Shown: positions 44,573 through 53,303, counted from the first letter of the stretch. The stretch is DNA of 64,000 bases from Bacillus sp. S3 (GCF_005154805.1 NZ_CP039727.1:1051501-1115500), one strand, 5' to 3'. The notes: a model not told the origin generated them from the sequence alone. Translations and numbers: made by a program.

Positions 44573-45658
44573 ATGCTTGAAAAGGGTAAAATTTCACCTC
44601 ATCAATTTACAATAATGGTTGCAACATTTATAGTCGGCGGCAGTATTTTGTATGTACCTTCAGGTTTAATACAAAGTGCGAAACAAGATGCCTGGCTTGT
44701 TAGTATTCTTGCTGTCGGGCTGGGTCTATTCCTTGTATTTCTGTTTAATACACTAGGAAGTAATTATCCGAATATGAACTTTGCAGAATATAGCGAAAAA
44801 ATATTGGGAAAGTGGCTTGGGATGTTAATTTCCCTTTTGTATTTTACCTATTTTTTTCTTAGTACCGCTGTTTTTATCCGGCAAATGGGTGATTTTGTTA
44901 TCATACAACTTCTTCAGGAGACACCATTGCTAGCCATTCATATTCTTCTAATCGTCATTATAATAATAGGTGTCCGTTATGGTCTTGAGACCTTTTCTCG
45001 GGCAATAGAAATTTTCTTTCCATTTATATTTGTACTTTTTCTCATTTTTATCCTATCGATTTCCCCCATGATTCATTTTCAGCATCTGCAACCCGTATTA
45101 GGAAATGGAATGAAACCTGTAATGGCAAATGCAGTAAGGAACCTTGGAACCCCATATTTGCAATTAGTTTTGTTTTTAATGGTGTTTCCTGCAGTAAACC
45201 AACCCATAAAAGCTAAAAAATCCTTTTTGCTTGGGACAGTATTAGGGGGAAGTGCATTAACAATTGTTACATTAGTAAGTATATTATGTTTCGGAACAAT
45301 TTTTGCTAAAAATCAGCAATTTGTCACCTATGTCCTAGCACTTAATATTAATATTGCTAGCTTTTGGCAGCGGATAGAAGCGATAATGGCATTCATTTGG
45401 TTCACTACTATGTATATTAAAATCACTGTTTATTTTTATGGCTCGGTTTTATGTATGGGCCAAATTTTTAAAGTAAAGGAATATAAAAGTTTAACCTTTC
45501 CTCTAGGGTTCATCACGCTTGTGCTCTCGCTTTTTATTAATAAGAATATTGTCGAGTCAGATCAACAAGCCGAATGGTGGACAGCTTTTTCCCTCCCTTT
45601 TGGGCTTTTTATACCATTATTGTTAATCATAGTAGGGAAAGTTAGAAAAAAGGGTTAA
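44573..45658 (+). CDS. Germinant receptor B subunit, copy 3
   Basis: 361 residues, GerAB family (ISPHQFTIMVATFIVGGSIL, SAKQDAWLVS), ten to eleven helices. It lies after the two C genes on the plus strand, so the plus unit here is C-C-B, while the minus unit is D-B. GTGAGG lies upstream of the ATG. No A gene belongs to this unit; the lone A at 38897 may be shared. Confidence 0.88.
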   Translation: MLEKGKISPHQFTIMVATFIVGGSILYVPSGLIQSAKQDAWLVSILAVGLGLFLVFLFNTLGSNYPNMNFAEYSEKILGKWLGMLISLLYFTYFFLSTAVFIRQMGDFVIIQLLQETPLLAIHILLIVIIIIGVRYGLETFSRAIEIFFPFIFVLFLIFILSISPMIHFQHLQPVLGNGMKPVMANAVRNLGTPYLQLVLFLMVFPAVNQPIKAKKSFLLGTVLGGSALTIVTLVSILCFGTIFAKNQQFVTYVLALNINIASFWQRIEAIMAFIWFTTMYIKITVYFYGSVLCMGQIFKVKEYKSLTFPLGFITLVLSLFINKNIVESDQQAEWWTAFSLPFGLFIPLLLIIVGKVRKKG

Positions 45659-45825
45659 ATACGATGAAGTCGTTCTTGAGGTGCTTGCAGATTAAAAAAC
45701 AGGTAAAACAACAGTGGATTTCGTAAATAGAAATCCATGTAAGGATAATATTGGATTTCATTAAACTTAGAATACTATAATGATTATAAAATAGTTTATT
45801 TTGCAAAAAACTAGGGGGAGAAAAA

Positions 45826-46578
45826 ATGGCGACAATTGATTTACAGAAAAAGAGCGTAAAGATTGTGCTGGAAAAAAAGAATCTAGTAAAGGTAACGGCT
45901 AGAGTAGGACTAGTTCTAGATATCACAGGATTAATGAGAAACTTATATAAAAATGGTACAGTGCAACGGGTTGTCGAACGAATATTAGCGATGGCCTCAC
46001 AGTTTGATGATGATGGTGTCTTAGATGTATGGGTGTATGATAATGAATTTTCTAGATTAAAGCCTGTAACCGAGAGGGATTTCGCTGGTTATGTGGACCG
46101 AATTATTCTGAAGGATGAGTTGGTACATAAATTTGGCAGAAATGATGAACCGCCCGTGATGAAGGATGTACTAAGAAAGTATCTTGAAGAGGATCCGTCA
46201 AAGGATCCTGCCTATATTGTTTTCATTAATGACGGGGGCTGCAAAAAAACAATTAAGCCGCTAATTGAAAGCTCCGCTAAATACCCAGTATTTTGGCAAT
46301 TTGTTGGCATTGGAAATGGTAATTTTGATTTTCTAAGAAAGTTAGACACCCTGGAAGGAAGAGTGGTAGATAACGCTAACTTTTTGCATATTGAAGATAT
46401 TGATAAGGTTTCAGATGATCAGCTTTACGATGCGTTGTTAAATGAATTCCCAAGCTGGTTAAAGGAAGTAAAGCAAAAAGGGATCCTTCAACCTGAGGAT
46501 TCAAAGCCGCAATCGAATGCGGAACAAGAGTCTCAGCCGGCAAAAAAAGGCTTTTGGAATAAATTGTTCAATCGATGA
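45826..46578 (+). CDS. VWA-domain protein (TerF/TerY-like) with altered MIDAS
   Basis: 250 residues; AGGGGGAG before ATG. N-terminal strand-rich segment (1-27) shared with tellurite-resistance-like proteins, then a von Willebrand A domain (about 28-205). The metal site (DxSxS) reads DITGL: the Asp is kept but both serines are replaced (T and L), so metal-dependent adhesion is doubtful; VFINDGG supplies the later Asp. C-terminus (about 215-250) is Gln/Glu-rich, ending WNKLFNR. A terminator follows. No ter genes are near. Confidence 0.78.
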   Translation: MATIDLQKKSVKIVLEKKNLVKVTARVGLVLDITGLMRNLYKNGTVQRVVERILAMASQFDDDGVLDVWVYDNEFSRLKPVTERDFAGYVDRIILKDELVHKFGRNDEPPVMKDVLRKYLEEDPSKDPAYIVFINDGGCKKTIKPLIESSAKYPVFWQFVGIGNGNFDFLRKLDTLEGRVVDNANFLHIEDIDKVSDDQLYDALLNEFPSWLKEVKQKGILQPEDSKPQSNAEQESQPAKKGFWNKLFNR

Positions 46579-46633
46579 CATTTAGTGAAAAATTATTCAC
46601 TATGTAACGCGTAAAAAAATAATAGATTAATTT

Positions 46634-46667
46634 CCCAACGTTATCTCTATATTGACGTTGGGATTTT
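46634..46667 (+). terminator. Rho-independent terminator
   Basis: CCCAACGT/ACGTTGGG stem (46634-46641 with 46655-46662) followed by Ts, after the VWA gene. Confidence 0.85.
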
Positions 46668-46804
46668 TACTAGAATAACTGAATTTGCCCGTAGTTTCTA
46701 GCCTTCTATCAATCACTTTTTTCCCAATTATGCAAATGATTCTAGCGTGCTATGATATTTTTTGTAACTGGAAATACAAATATATTAATAGGAGGCTGGG
46801 AAGG

Positions 46805-48439
46805 ATGAAGAAAAGAACGTCACTTGTTTTAGCATTAGGATTAACAATGGGGTCTGTCTTACCAATTGCGGCTGCAGCAAATACGATTCCGTACAATGTT
46901 ATGGTTCAGAAGGAAGCGAAGCAGTTTGGGAAGGATGCAAAGGTGAATTGGAAGAAAGGACAAGCTGTCCCATCCTTCGTCCATGGAAAATTATCAACTA
47001 AAGCTCACAAAAATAAAGATGCCATTAAGCAATTTTTAAAAGAAAATAAAGAACTCTATCAATTAGATACCGACAAAGATTTGACCTTGCTTGAAGTAGA
47101 CACAGACGAGCTTGGCAGCACCCACTATAATTTTGTTCAGTCTGTCCAGGGAATCCCAGTGGATGGGGCAACATTTAAGGTGCATACCGATAAAAATGGG
47201 ATGGTTACCGCTGTAAATGGGGACGTGTTCCCGGAAGCATCCAATTATTTTAAAGGAAAACTAAAAGCACAGGTTGCCAAAGAATCTGCTCTTGATCGGG
47301 CGTGGAAAGAAATTAACGTCACCAAAGCAGAAACAGAAACTAATGCAGAAGCAGGCCTTGATGGAAAAAAGTTTGAGGATACAGTAGAAAAGGCAGAATT
47401 AGTCGTTTATAAAAAGGAAAATGACTTTTATCTTGCTTACAAAACGAATCTGCAATTCATTCAGCCATACCCGGCAAATTGGGTAGTATATGTGGATGCT
47501 GTCAATGGGAATGTGCTAGATTCCTATAATGCCGTCAATGATGCTGGTACCGGGGTCGGCGTTCTAGGGGATACGAAAACACTTAACACATATTATTCAG
47601 GCGGCACCTACTATTTGTATGATACGACCAAGCCAATGGCAGGTGTGATTGAAACGCGGACAGCCGGAAATTTATCTCGTCTGCCAGGTAATTATTCTGT
47701 TGACCCTGATAATAATTTTAACGCAACTTCACAGCGTGCGGATGTAGATGCCCACTACTATGCTGGTGTTGTCTATGATTATTATAAAAATACGTTTAAT
47801 CGAAATAGTTTTGATGGCAAGGGTGCCACGCTTCGCTCGACAGTGCACTATGGGAGAAATTATAACAATGCCTTCTGGAATGGTTCGCAGATGGTGTATG
47901 GTGATGGCGATGGAACAACCTTTACTTCACTGTCCGGTTCCCTTGATGTCATTGCCCACGAATTAACCCATGCGGTAACAGAAAGAACGGCGGGATTAGA
48001 ATACCAGTATCAATCAGGTGCCCTGAATGAATCGATCTCGGATACATTCGGAGTATTCCTTGATAAAGCAGACTATCTAATTGGGGAAGATGTATATACG
48101 CCGAAAAAAGCAGGCGATGCCTTAAGAAGTATGTTAAACCCAACTCTTTATGGCCAGCCGGATCATATGAGTAATTATGTAAATACGACTTCTGATAATG
48201 GAGGTGTTCATACAAACAGTGGTATTCCAAATAAAGCTGCCTACTTAACGATTTCTAAATTGGGAACTTCTGTTGCAGAGAAAATCTATTATCGCGCCCT
48301 AACCGTATATCTTTCACCGAAGAGCAACTTTAGCGATGCACGCGCTTCATTACTCGCGGCGGCTGCCGATTTATACGGTACAGGCAGCACACAATACAAT
48401 GCCGTTGCATCTGCTTGGACACAGGTAGGGGTCAACTAA
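46805..48439 (+). CDS. Thermolysin-like neutral protease (bacillolysin, M4)
   Basis: 544 residues from ATG 46805 (TGGGAAGG and AGGAGG upstream; a longer frame from 46685 is not needed). Signal peptide (about 1-25), FTP and PepSY propeptide (about 30-225), then the M4 catalytic domain: zinc site H385-E-x-x-H389 (HELTH) and the third ligand E409 in GALNESISD, C-terminal domain with NSGIPNKAAYL. A secreted zinc endopeptidase that is active after propeptide removal; B. subtilis NprE/NprB and B. stearothermophilus NprT are homologues. Confidence 0.92.
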   Translation: MKKRTSLVLALGLTMGSVLPIAAAANTIPYNVMVQKEAKQFGKDAKVNWKKGQAVPSFVHGKLSTKAHKNKDAIKQFLKENKELYQLDTDKDLTLLEVDTDELGSTHYNFVQSVQGIPVDGATFKVHTDKNGMVTAVNGDVFPEASNYFKGKLKAQVAKESALDRAWKEINVTKAETETNAEAGLDGKKFEDTVEKAELVVYKKENDFYLAYKTNLQFIQPYPANWVVYVDAVNGNVLDSYNAVNDAGTGVGVLGDTKTLNTYYSGGTYYLYDTTKPMAGVIETRTAGNLSRLPGNYSVDPDNNFNATSQRADVDAHYYAGVVYDYYKNTFNRNSFDGKGATLRSTVHYGRNYNNAFWNGSQMVYGDGDGTTFTSLSGSLDVIAHELTHAVTERTAGLEYQYQSGALNESISDTFGVFLDKADYLIGEDVYTPKKAGDALRSMLNPTLYGQPDHMSNYVNTTSDNGGVHTNSGIPNKAAYLTISKLGTSVAEKIYYRALTVYLSPKSNFSDARASLLAAAADLYGTGSTQYNAVASAWTQVGVN

Positions 48440-48449
48440 TAACGAAAGC

Positions 48450-48484
48450 ATCAGCCACCACAAAATGTGGTGGTTGATTTTTTA
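48450..48484 (+). terminator. Rho-independent terminator after the protease
   Basis: ATCAgCCACCACA paired with TGTGGTGGtTGAT around an AAA loop, then a T-run. Confidence 0.88.
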
Positions 48485-48584
48485 AAAAAAAGGTGTGGTT
48501 TTTAAAAGGTCTTAACGGCTTGGTATAGAATAGTATTAATATCAGTACGTTCCAAATGGATAGAGTAGAAAGGTGTTGTTGAAG

Positions 48585-49127
48585 ATGACTAGTTCGAACT
48601 CAAAAAGGGAGATTCTCGGCTGGGGAAAGTCATTGTTGATCGCGGTAGGCGTTACCGTTGTGATCCGAACATTTTTATTTTCTCCGTATATGGTAGAAGG
48701 TGCATCGATGGAACCGACGTTACATAATCAAGAGAAGATTTTTGTGAACAAAATGAACTATGTGACAAGTTTCAACAGAGGGGACGTTGTGATTATTAAG
48801 GGGCCAACTGAAAATTATGTAAAAAGAATCATTGGTACTCCTGGTGATCAGCTTGAAATGAACGATGACGAATTATTGATTAATGGTGTGCCCGTTAAAG
48901 AATCCTACCTGACTGAAAATCGTAAGGATGCTGAGAAAAGGGGGAGTCTGCTAACAGGAGATTTTGGTCCAATCATTGTACCGGCTAAGCACTATTTCGT
49001 TATGGGAGATAATCGGTTAAAAAGCATGGATAGCCGTAATGGTTTAGACTTTATCAAGGAAACAGCCATTGTCGGAAAAAGTGAATTTGTCATTTTTCCG
49101 TTTTCAAATATCAGAAATGTGAAGTAG
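48585..49127 (+). CDS. Signal peptidase I
   Basis: 180 residues from ATG 48585; GTG 48573 and TTG 48579 are other possible starts near AAAGGTG. One N-terminal membrane helix (about 15-33), then the S26 active site: Ser41 in EGASMEPTL and Lys80 in YVKRIIG, with GDNRLKSMDSR (SGDNR-type box III) near 145. It cleaves signal peptides at the outer face of the membrane. Probably one of several Sip proteins (SipS/SipT-like); it may serve the secreted protease upstream, but that has its own terminator. Confidence 0.88.
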   Translation: MTSSNSKREILGWGKSLLIAVGVTVVIRTFLFSPYMVEGASMEPTLHNQEKIFVNKMNYVTSFNRGDVVIIKGPTENYVKRIIGTPGDQLEMNDDELLINGVPVKESYLTENRKDAEKRGSLLTGDFGPIIVPAKHYFVMGDNRLKSMDSRNGLDFIKETAIVGKSEFVIFPFSNIRNVK

Positions 49128-49156
49128 CAGTTAAGCAAAAAAAGTTGAGAAATTTT

Positions 49157-49183
49157 AAGGCGGCCTTGATGCGGCCTTTTTCT
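49157..49183 (+). terminator. Terminator after signal peptidase I
   Basis: AAGGCGGCC...GCGGCCTTTTT; two alternative GC-rich pairings followed by five Ts. Confidence 0.6.
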
Positions 49184-49204
49184 TATAGGGGCAGGAAGGC
49201 AAAA

Positions 49205-49350
49205 AAAATAGATTGGTGTCAGCACCAATCACATTATGGGAAGTTTTAAGAAATGAGCTCTTATGAACTTATTTCTTAATTAAGTTACTCTTATCATAAG
49301 AAAAACTTGTGGAGAATTTGAGGGAAAACTGTGTGGAAGTTGTGAAGATT
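49205..49350 (+). repeat. Structured ~140-bp repeat, copy 1
   Basis: Starts with a small hairpin GATTGGTG/CACCAATC, then a block TTATGGGAAGTTTTAAGAAA that is identical in copy 2 (50553), a second hairpin around AAGAAATGAG, and ends with GTGTGGAAGTTGTGAAGATT, again identical in copy 2. The middle is diverged. The two copies flank bioB. Confidence 0.7.
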
Positions 49351-49433
49351 GTTTTGAACCGAGTAGGTCGTTTTTCCTAAAATGTCCAACTGGTGATAAA
49401 GTTATTTCCATTCTAGTTTGTGTAATTTATAAT

Positions 49434-49472
49434 TTAATTGTTAACTATTCAGTTAATATGGTTAACAATTAA
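49434..49472 (+). promoter_or_regulatory. BirA (biotin repressor) operator of bioB
   Basis: Perfect inverted repeat TTAATTGTTAAC (49434-49445), 15-bp spacer, GTTAACAATTAA (49461-49472): matches the BirA box with its fixed 15-16-bp spacer. A -10 box TATAAT (49428-49433) adjoins the left arm. The bioB ATG lies 13 bp downstream, so bound BirA-biotinyl-AMP would block transcription of bioB. Confidence 0.9.
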
Positions 49473-49485
49473 ATGAGGTGATGGT

Positions 49486-50499
49486 ATGGATTGGTCTAAG
49501 CTGGCAAGGAATGTGATTGAAGGGTATGAACTTACAAAGGAAGATGCAAAGGGAATATTAGTATCTAAGGATGAGGATATTTTATCACTCGTTAATGGGG
49601 CCTATGCAATTCGCAGGCATTATTATGGAAAGAAGGTAAAGTTAAATTTAATCATCAATGCTAAAAGCGGCCTTTGCCCAGAGGATTGTGGCTATTGTGC
49701 TCAATCGATTAATGCAAAAACAGAAATTGATCGGTATACCCTGATCAGCAAACAAACGATTGTCGAGGGTGCCAAGGAAGCGAAAAGAAATAAAATTGGT
49801 ACATATTGCATCGTGATGAGCGGCAGGAAACCGACCAATAAAGAAGTAGAGACCGTCATTTCTGCGGTTCAAGATATTAAAAATGAGGTAGAGCAAATCA
49901 AAATTTGTGCCTGCATGGGGCTAGTATCAGAAGAACAGGCAGTAAGGCTGAAAACCTCGGGTGTAGATCGGTTTAATCATAATATCAATACAAGTGCGAA
50001 CCATCATGAAAACATAACGACCACACATAATTATGACGACAGAGTCCAGACAATTGAAAATGTAAAGAAGGCAGGAATTTCTCCATGTTCCGGTGTTATC
50101 TGTGGGATGGGTGAAACCGACGAGGATATTGTAGATATGGCTTTTGCATTAAAGGAGCTTGATGCCGATTCCATTCCGGTGAATTTCCTTCATCCAATTA
50201 AGGGTACAAAGCTTGAGAATCTCGATGACCTAACGCCGATTCGCTGCTTAAAAATTTTATCCCTATTCCGGTTTGTCAATCCGACAAAGGAAATCCGCAT
50301 TTCTGGAGGCCGCGAATTCAACCTGCGTTCCCTGCAAAATTTAGGGTTGTTTATTGCCAACTCCATTTTTGTCGGCGACTATTTAACGACTGATGGACAA
50401 TGTGCCGATGCTGACTATCAACTCATCAAAGACCTAGGATTTGAAATCGAAGAAAATCCATTTGATGTTGAGAGCCAGTCATTTGCAAAAACGTATTAA
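49486..50499 (+). CDS. bioB: Biotin synthase
   Basis: 337 residues; GAGGTG upstream of the ATG. Radical-SAM CxxxCxxC as CPEDCGYC (C64, C68, C71), then [2Fe-2S] ligands likely C in KICACMG and [12 protein letters not shown], and the terminal RISGGRE. Converts dethiobiotin to biotin. The other bio genes (bioW/A/F/D/I) are not in the window, so this is either an isolated salvage step or the remaining genes are elsewhere. BirA control is explicit. Confidence 0.95.
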   Translation: MDWSKLARNVIEGYELTKEDAKGILVSKDEDILSLVNGAYAIRRHYYGKKVKLNLIINAKSGLCPEDCGYCAQSINAKTEIDRYTLISKQTIVEGAKEAKRNKIGTYCIVMSGRKPTNKEVETVISAVQDIKNEVEQIKICACMGLVSEEQAVRLKTSGVDRFNHNINTSANHHENITTTHNYDDRVQTIENVKKAGISPCSGVICGMGETDEDIVDMAFALKELDADSIPVNFLHPIKGTKLENLDDLTPIRCLKILSLFRFVNPTKEIRISGGREFNLRSLQNLGLFIANSIFVGDYLTTDGQCADADYQLIKDLGFEIEENPFDVESQSFAKTY

Positions 50500-50507
50500 T
50501 TGCTAGT

Positions 50508-50544
50508 GATGCCCCAGGAGACCTGTGGCGGCATCCTTTTTTTT
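50508..50544 (+). terminator. Rho-independent terminator after bioB
   Basis: GATGCCcCAGG paired with CCTGtGGcGGCATC, then eight Ts. Confidence 0.85.
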
Positions 50545-50552
50545 GCAAAAAA

Positions 50553-50697
50553 AAGGATTGGTGTTGTCTAAACACCAATCAAATTATGGGAAGTTTTAAG
50601 AAATGAGCTCTTCGAACCACTTCTTAATTAAGTTATCTTTATATTAATCTATACTTATGTAGAAGTTGTAGCGAACTTGTGTGGAAGTTGTGAAGAT
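50553..50697 (+). repeat. Structured ~140-bp repeat, copy 2
   Basis: Same order as copy 1 at 49205: hairpin GATTGGTGTT/AACACCAATC with a changed loop, the identical block TTATGGGAAGTTTTAAGAAA through GAGCTCTT, ending GTGTGGAAGTTGTGAAGATT. The loops and the region between differ. Confidence 0.7.
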
Positions 50698-50861
50698 TCC
50701 TCTTATCATAGCCGGCAGCCGTTTAACACGACTTCTGCTGTAATGGTAAAAAATGTGGCCCCCTCCTTTATTGTCCCCCTGCTTAATGGGCGAAAATCTA
50801 TTCCTTTCTGTAGATGTAGACATACACTGTTTAGCAACTAGTAAGAAAGGGGGAATTATGA

Positions 50862-51146
50862 ATGGAACGACAAATGGGAGGTTATGCCGGAAACCCGGGT
50901 CAAGGTTATCAGCATGGCCACGGTACCTATTATCCAGGTCACGGCTATCACCACGGACATGGTGGTTATTACCCTGCACCGGTTGGCTATCACCACGGGC
51001 ATGGCGGCTATTATCCAGGTCACGGCTATCACCACGGACATGGCGGTTATTATCCAGGCCACGGCTACCATCATGGCCACAGCGGCTATTATCCGGGTCA
51101 TGGCTACCACCATGGACATGGCACATATCAACCGGGTCAACGTTAA
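50862..51146 (+). CDS. His/Gly/Tyr-rich tandem-repeat protein
   Basis: 94 residues with AAAGGGGG upstream. Residues 23-88 are five units of 13 (one of 14) residues, consensus YYPGHGYHHGHGG; 21 of 94 residues are His. No signal peptide. Likely a disordered, metal-binding or structural protein; the composition recalls small Gly/His/Tyr spore-coat or exosporium proteins, but no family is recognised. Because the repeat also leaves other frames open on both strands, long shadow ORFs lie here. A weak hairpin AGCCC/GGGCT follows (51166-51196). Confidence 0.65.
   Translation: MERQMGGYAGNPGQGYQHGHGTYYPGHGYHHGHGGYYPAPVGYHHGHGGYYPGHGYHHGHGGYYPGHGYHHGHSGYYPGHGYHHGHGTYQPGQR
50928..51125 (+). repeat. 39-bp coding tandem repeat
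   Basis: Five near-identical 39-bp (one 42-bp) units encoding YYPGHGYHHGHGG; codon differences among units indicate age. Confidence 0.85.
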
Positions 51147-51196
51147 TCAAGTTGGAGCACCTCTGGGAAAGCCCTTCTCTTCTGAGGGGGCTTATT

Positions 51197-51450
51197 TGTG
51201 TCTTATTGAAATTTTTTCCCGTGTAATGGAGCTGAATGCTTAAAATAAATGACCAATTCTGTTTATTTTGATAATATTGTAATATATAGTAGTAAAATTT
51301 TCCTTCTGTTTTATCCCAAAAATGAACCATCAAATAGATGCTAAACAGTACCGCCCCATCAAGAAATCCCAACCTTTATAATACGAAGAGAAGTTAATAA
51401 AAATCATACATATTAAGCAACTAAACTCTTAGCATTCAAACTACAAATAA
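51197..51450. other. AT-rich spacer before the phosphorylase remnant
   Basis: No gene, riboswitch or repeat recognised. The first ~140 residues of the phosphorylase that the remnant belongs to are missing and not found here, so a deletion probably ended in this stretch. Confidence 0.4.
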
Positions 51451-51898
51451 TTCTCAAAAAGAGCTATTGAAAATGGAAAATACCCTGCAACCGGAGCAGC
51501 ATATTCCCATATAAACAAGGCATTTCCAGCGATTCCAGATACAGAGCTGCTCTTTCATGTATGGAAGGCAGAAAAAAAGAACGGGGCTAAACACTACATA
51601 GGTATTGTCAGATGTCATGACAGATTTTATACTGATAAAGAACAAGAAATCGACAAGTACTGGTCAGAGAAAGGAATTCTCACCTCAGACTTGGAAACAG
51701 CCGCCCTATTTGTATTGATGGTCTACACGGCCTAAAGACCGCATCCATATTAAAGAGGGGGATTTGGAGGGAGGAATCAATGATTACATTGATGCGAAAA
51801 ACAATAGCAAGCGTAGGGAAGAGCTAGAAATTCTCAGGGCGCTCGAAGCGATTGTTTCCTATGATTCTAGTTTTAAAAATGCAAAGGGGGTTTTATCA
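51451..51898 (+). pseudogene. Broken nucleoside phosphorylase (uridine phosphorylase-like), C-terminal half
   Basis: Three frames in turn read as one PNP/UDP-family protein: from 51451 (YPATGAAYSHINKAFPAIP, GIVRCHDRFYTDKE, KGILTSDLETAALFVL), then from about 51720 (GLHGLKTASIL), then from about 51750 (EGDLEGGINDYIDAKN to AIVSYDSSFKNAKGVL). So the N-terminal ~140 residues are gone and there are two frameshifts plus a small deletion. The last frame has no stop and runs into the ECF S-component gene. DLETAALF is the nucleobase/phosphate-site signature of this family. Confidence 0.8.
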
Positions 51899-52501
51899 AT
51901 GAAGAAGCAAAGCATGTGGTCGTTCCGGTTATCAACTGCTGCCCTTGTATTAATTCCGGTTGCGGTGGGTGTCAACTATATTGGTAAATTACTAGCACAA
52001 TTGTTGAAGCTGCCGCTGTGGTTAGACTCTATCGGAACTGTCTTGGCTGCCATGCTGGGAGGCCCGATTGTCGGTGCCTTAGCCGGTGCAATTAATAATA
52101 TTATTTACGGTTTTACTGATCCGATTTCGTTTGTTTATGCTATTACTAGTGTAGCGATCGGTTTAGCGGTCGGAATCCTTTTTTACAAAGGCTATATTTC
52201 CAGCTGGGGGAAAGCCATTGTTGCCGGGTTAATCATTGGCCTTGTAGCGACGGTTGTATCGACACCGTTAAATATTGGCTTCTGGGGCGGACAAACCGGA
52301 AATGTATGGGGGGACGCTTTATTTGCTTTTATTCTAGCAAAAACCGATTCTACGTGGCTGGCATCCCTGCTTGATGAACTTGTAGTCGATGTACCGGATA
52401 AATTATTAGTCGTATTAATCAGTTTTGGTATTTTCAAAGGATTACCGCGGAATGTCGTCCAATTATATAACAATAGTGAAAAAATCGAGACCCTAGATTA
52501 A
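51899..52501 (+). CDS. ECF transporter S component (substrate unknown, probably nucleoside)
   Basis: 200 residues from ATG 51899 with AAAGGGGG upstream; in frame with the phosphorylase remnant but the start signal decides. Six transmembrane helices; WLDSIGTVLAAMLGGPIVGALAGAINN and GFTDPISFVYA are typical of an ECF substrate-binding subunit of the group often coded with nucleoside phosphorylases. T and two A subunits follow directly, so it is a dedicated (group I) transporter. The phosphorylase remnant and the convergent psuK-psuG suggest a nucleoside; this is inference. Confidence 0.82.
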   Translation: MKKQSMWSFRLSTAALVLIPVAVGVNYIGKLLAQLLKLPLWLDSIGTVLAAMLGGPIVGALAGAINNIIYGFTDPISFVYAITSVAIGLAVGILFYKGYISSWGKAIVAGLIIGLVATVVSTPLNIGFWGGQTGNVWGDALFAFILAKTDSTWLASLLDELVVDVPDKLLVVLISFGIFKGLPRNVVQLYNNSEKIETLD

Positions 52502-52535
52502 GTCTCTTTGTTAAAAAGAAAGCTGGTGAGGCTTT

Positions 52536-53303
52536 TTGAAATCAATTAGCTTGTATGTGGATCGGAAATCGTTCATTCATGATATCGATCCCATGACAAA
52601 ACTTGTATATATTCTTTTTGCCTTATTCATTCCGATTATTCTTTCATCGTTTACTATTTCTTTTATATGCTTGGGAATCAGCCTTGCATTATTGTGTGTT
52701 GGGAAGGTGATTCGAAAAACAGTTTCCGTGTTTAGTTTTGTTTTTTTCGTGCTAATTACGGTCGTCATTATTCAAGGCCTGTTTAAACCTGAAAATGAGA
52801 CCGTTCTTTTTGAAATAGGTCCGGCTGTCATGTATAAAGAAGGATTGCTATATGCCTTGACCATTACTCTCCGGGTGATGAATATTGTCAGTTCCTTTAT
52901 GATCTTAGTTCTGACGACAAAACCATCCGATTTAGTTGAGATGCTTGTTCGTAAAGGTATGTCACCAAGAATCGGCTATGTGATCGTTTCTGTTTTTCAA
53001 ATTATTCCGGAAATGATGTCAAGCATGGGTACAATTATGGATGCGCAGCGGGCGAGGGGCATGGAGACGGAGGGGAGTCTGTTTGTCCGAATCAAGGCTT
53101 TCGTGCCATTATTAGGACCAGTTATCCTTGGCTCGCTAATAAATACGAAAGAACGGGCGATGGCACTAGAAGTGAGGGGCTTTAATTCCAAAGCCCCGAA
53201 AACCTATTTACACGAGGAAAAAACCTACACCCATAGCAGGCTGATCCAGTCATGTATGCTGCTGCTAGCCGTTACTGCTGTTGCTTGGAGGATTTTTGCA
53301 TGA
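52536..53303 (+). CDS. ecfT: ECF transporter T component (EcfT)
   Basis: 255 residues, TTG start with GGTGAGG six bases upstream. Several membrane helices and the coupling helices MDAQRARGMETEG and ALEVRGFNSK: the two Ala-Arg-Gly motifs that contact the ATPases. It holds the S subunit and both ATPases together. It overlaps the next gene by 4 bp. Confidence 0.9.
   Translation: MKSISLYVDRKSFIHDIDPMTKLVYILFALFIPIILSSFTISFICLGISLALLCVGKVIRKTVSVFSFVFFVLITVVIIQGLFKPENETVLFEIGPAVMYKEGLLYALTITLRVMNIVSSFMILVLTTKPSDLVEMLVRKGMSPRIGYVIVSVFQIIPEMMSSMGTIMDAQRARGMETEGSLFVRIKAFVPLLGPVILGSLINTKERAMALEVRGFNSKAPKTYLHEEKTYTHSRLIQSCMLLLAVTAVAWRIFA

Noticed and set aside
46685..46804. 40-residue N-terminal extension of the protease
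   Set aside because: The signal peptide MKKRTSLVLAL starts at 46805 behind two good ribosome sites; the extension is non-coding upstream sequence.
50644..51372. 242-codon minus-strand frame over the His-rich gene
   Set aside because: It is the mirror of the tandem repeat, which keeps several frames open; no ribosome site, composition of repeated VxGDSRDLDN-type shadow, while the plus frame has AAAGGGGG and a coherent protein.
51241..51898. Riboswitch before the ECF S component
   Set aside because: I looked for thiamine, riboflavin, preQ1, purine and cobalamin elements; none of the conserved cores is there, and the stretch is partly old coding sequence.
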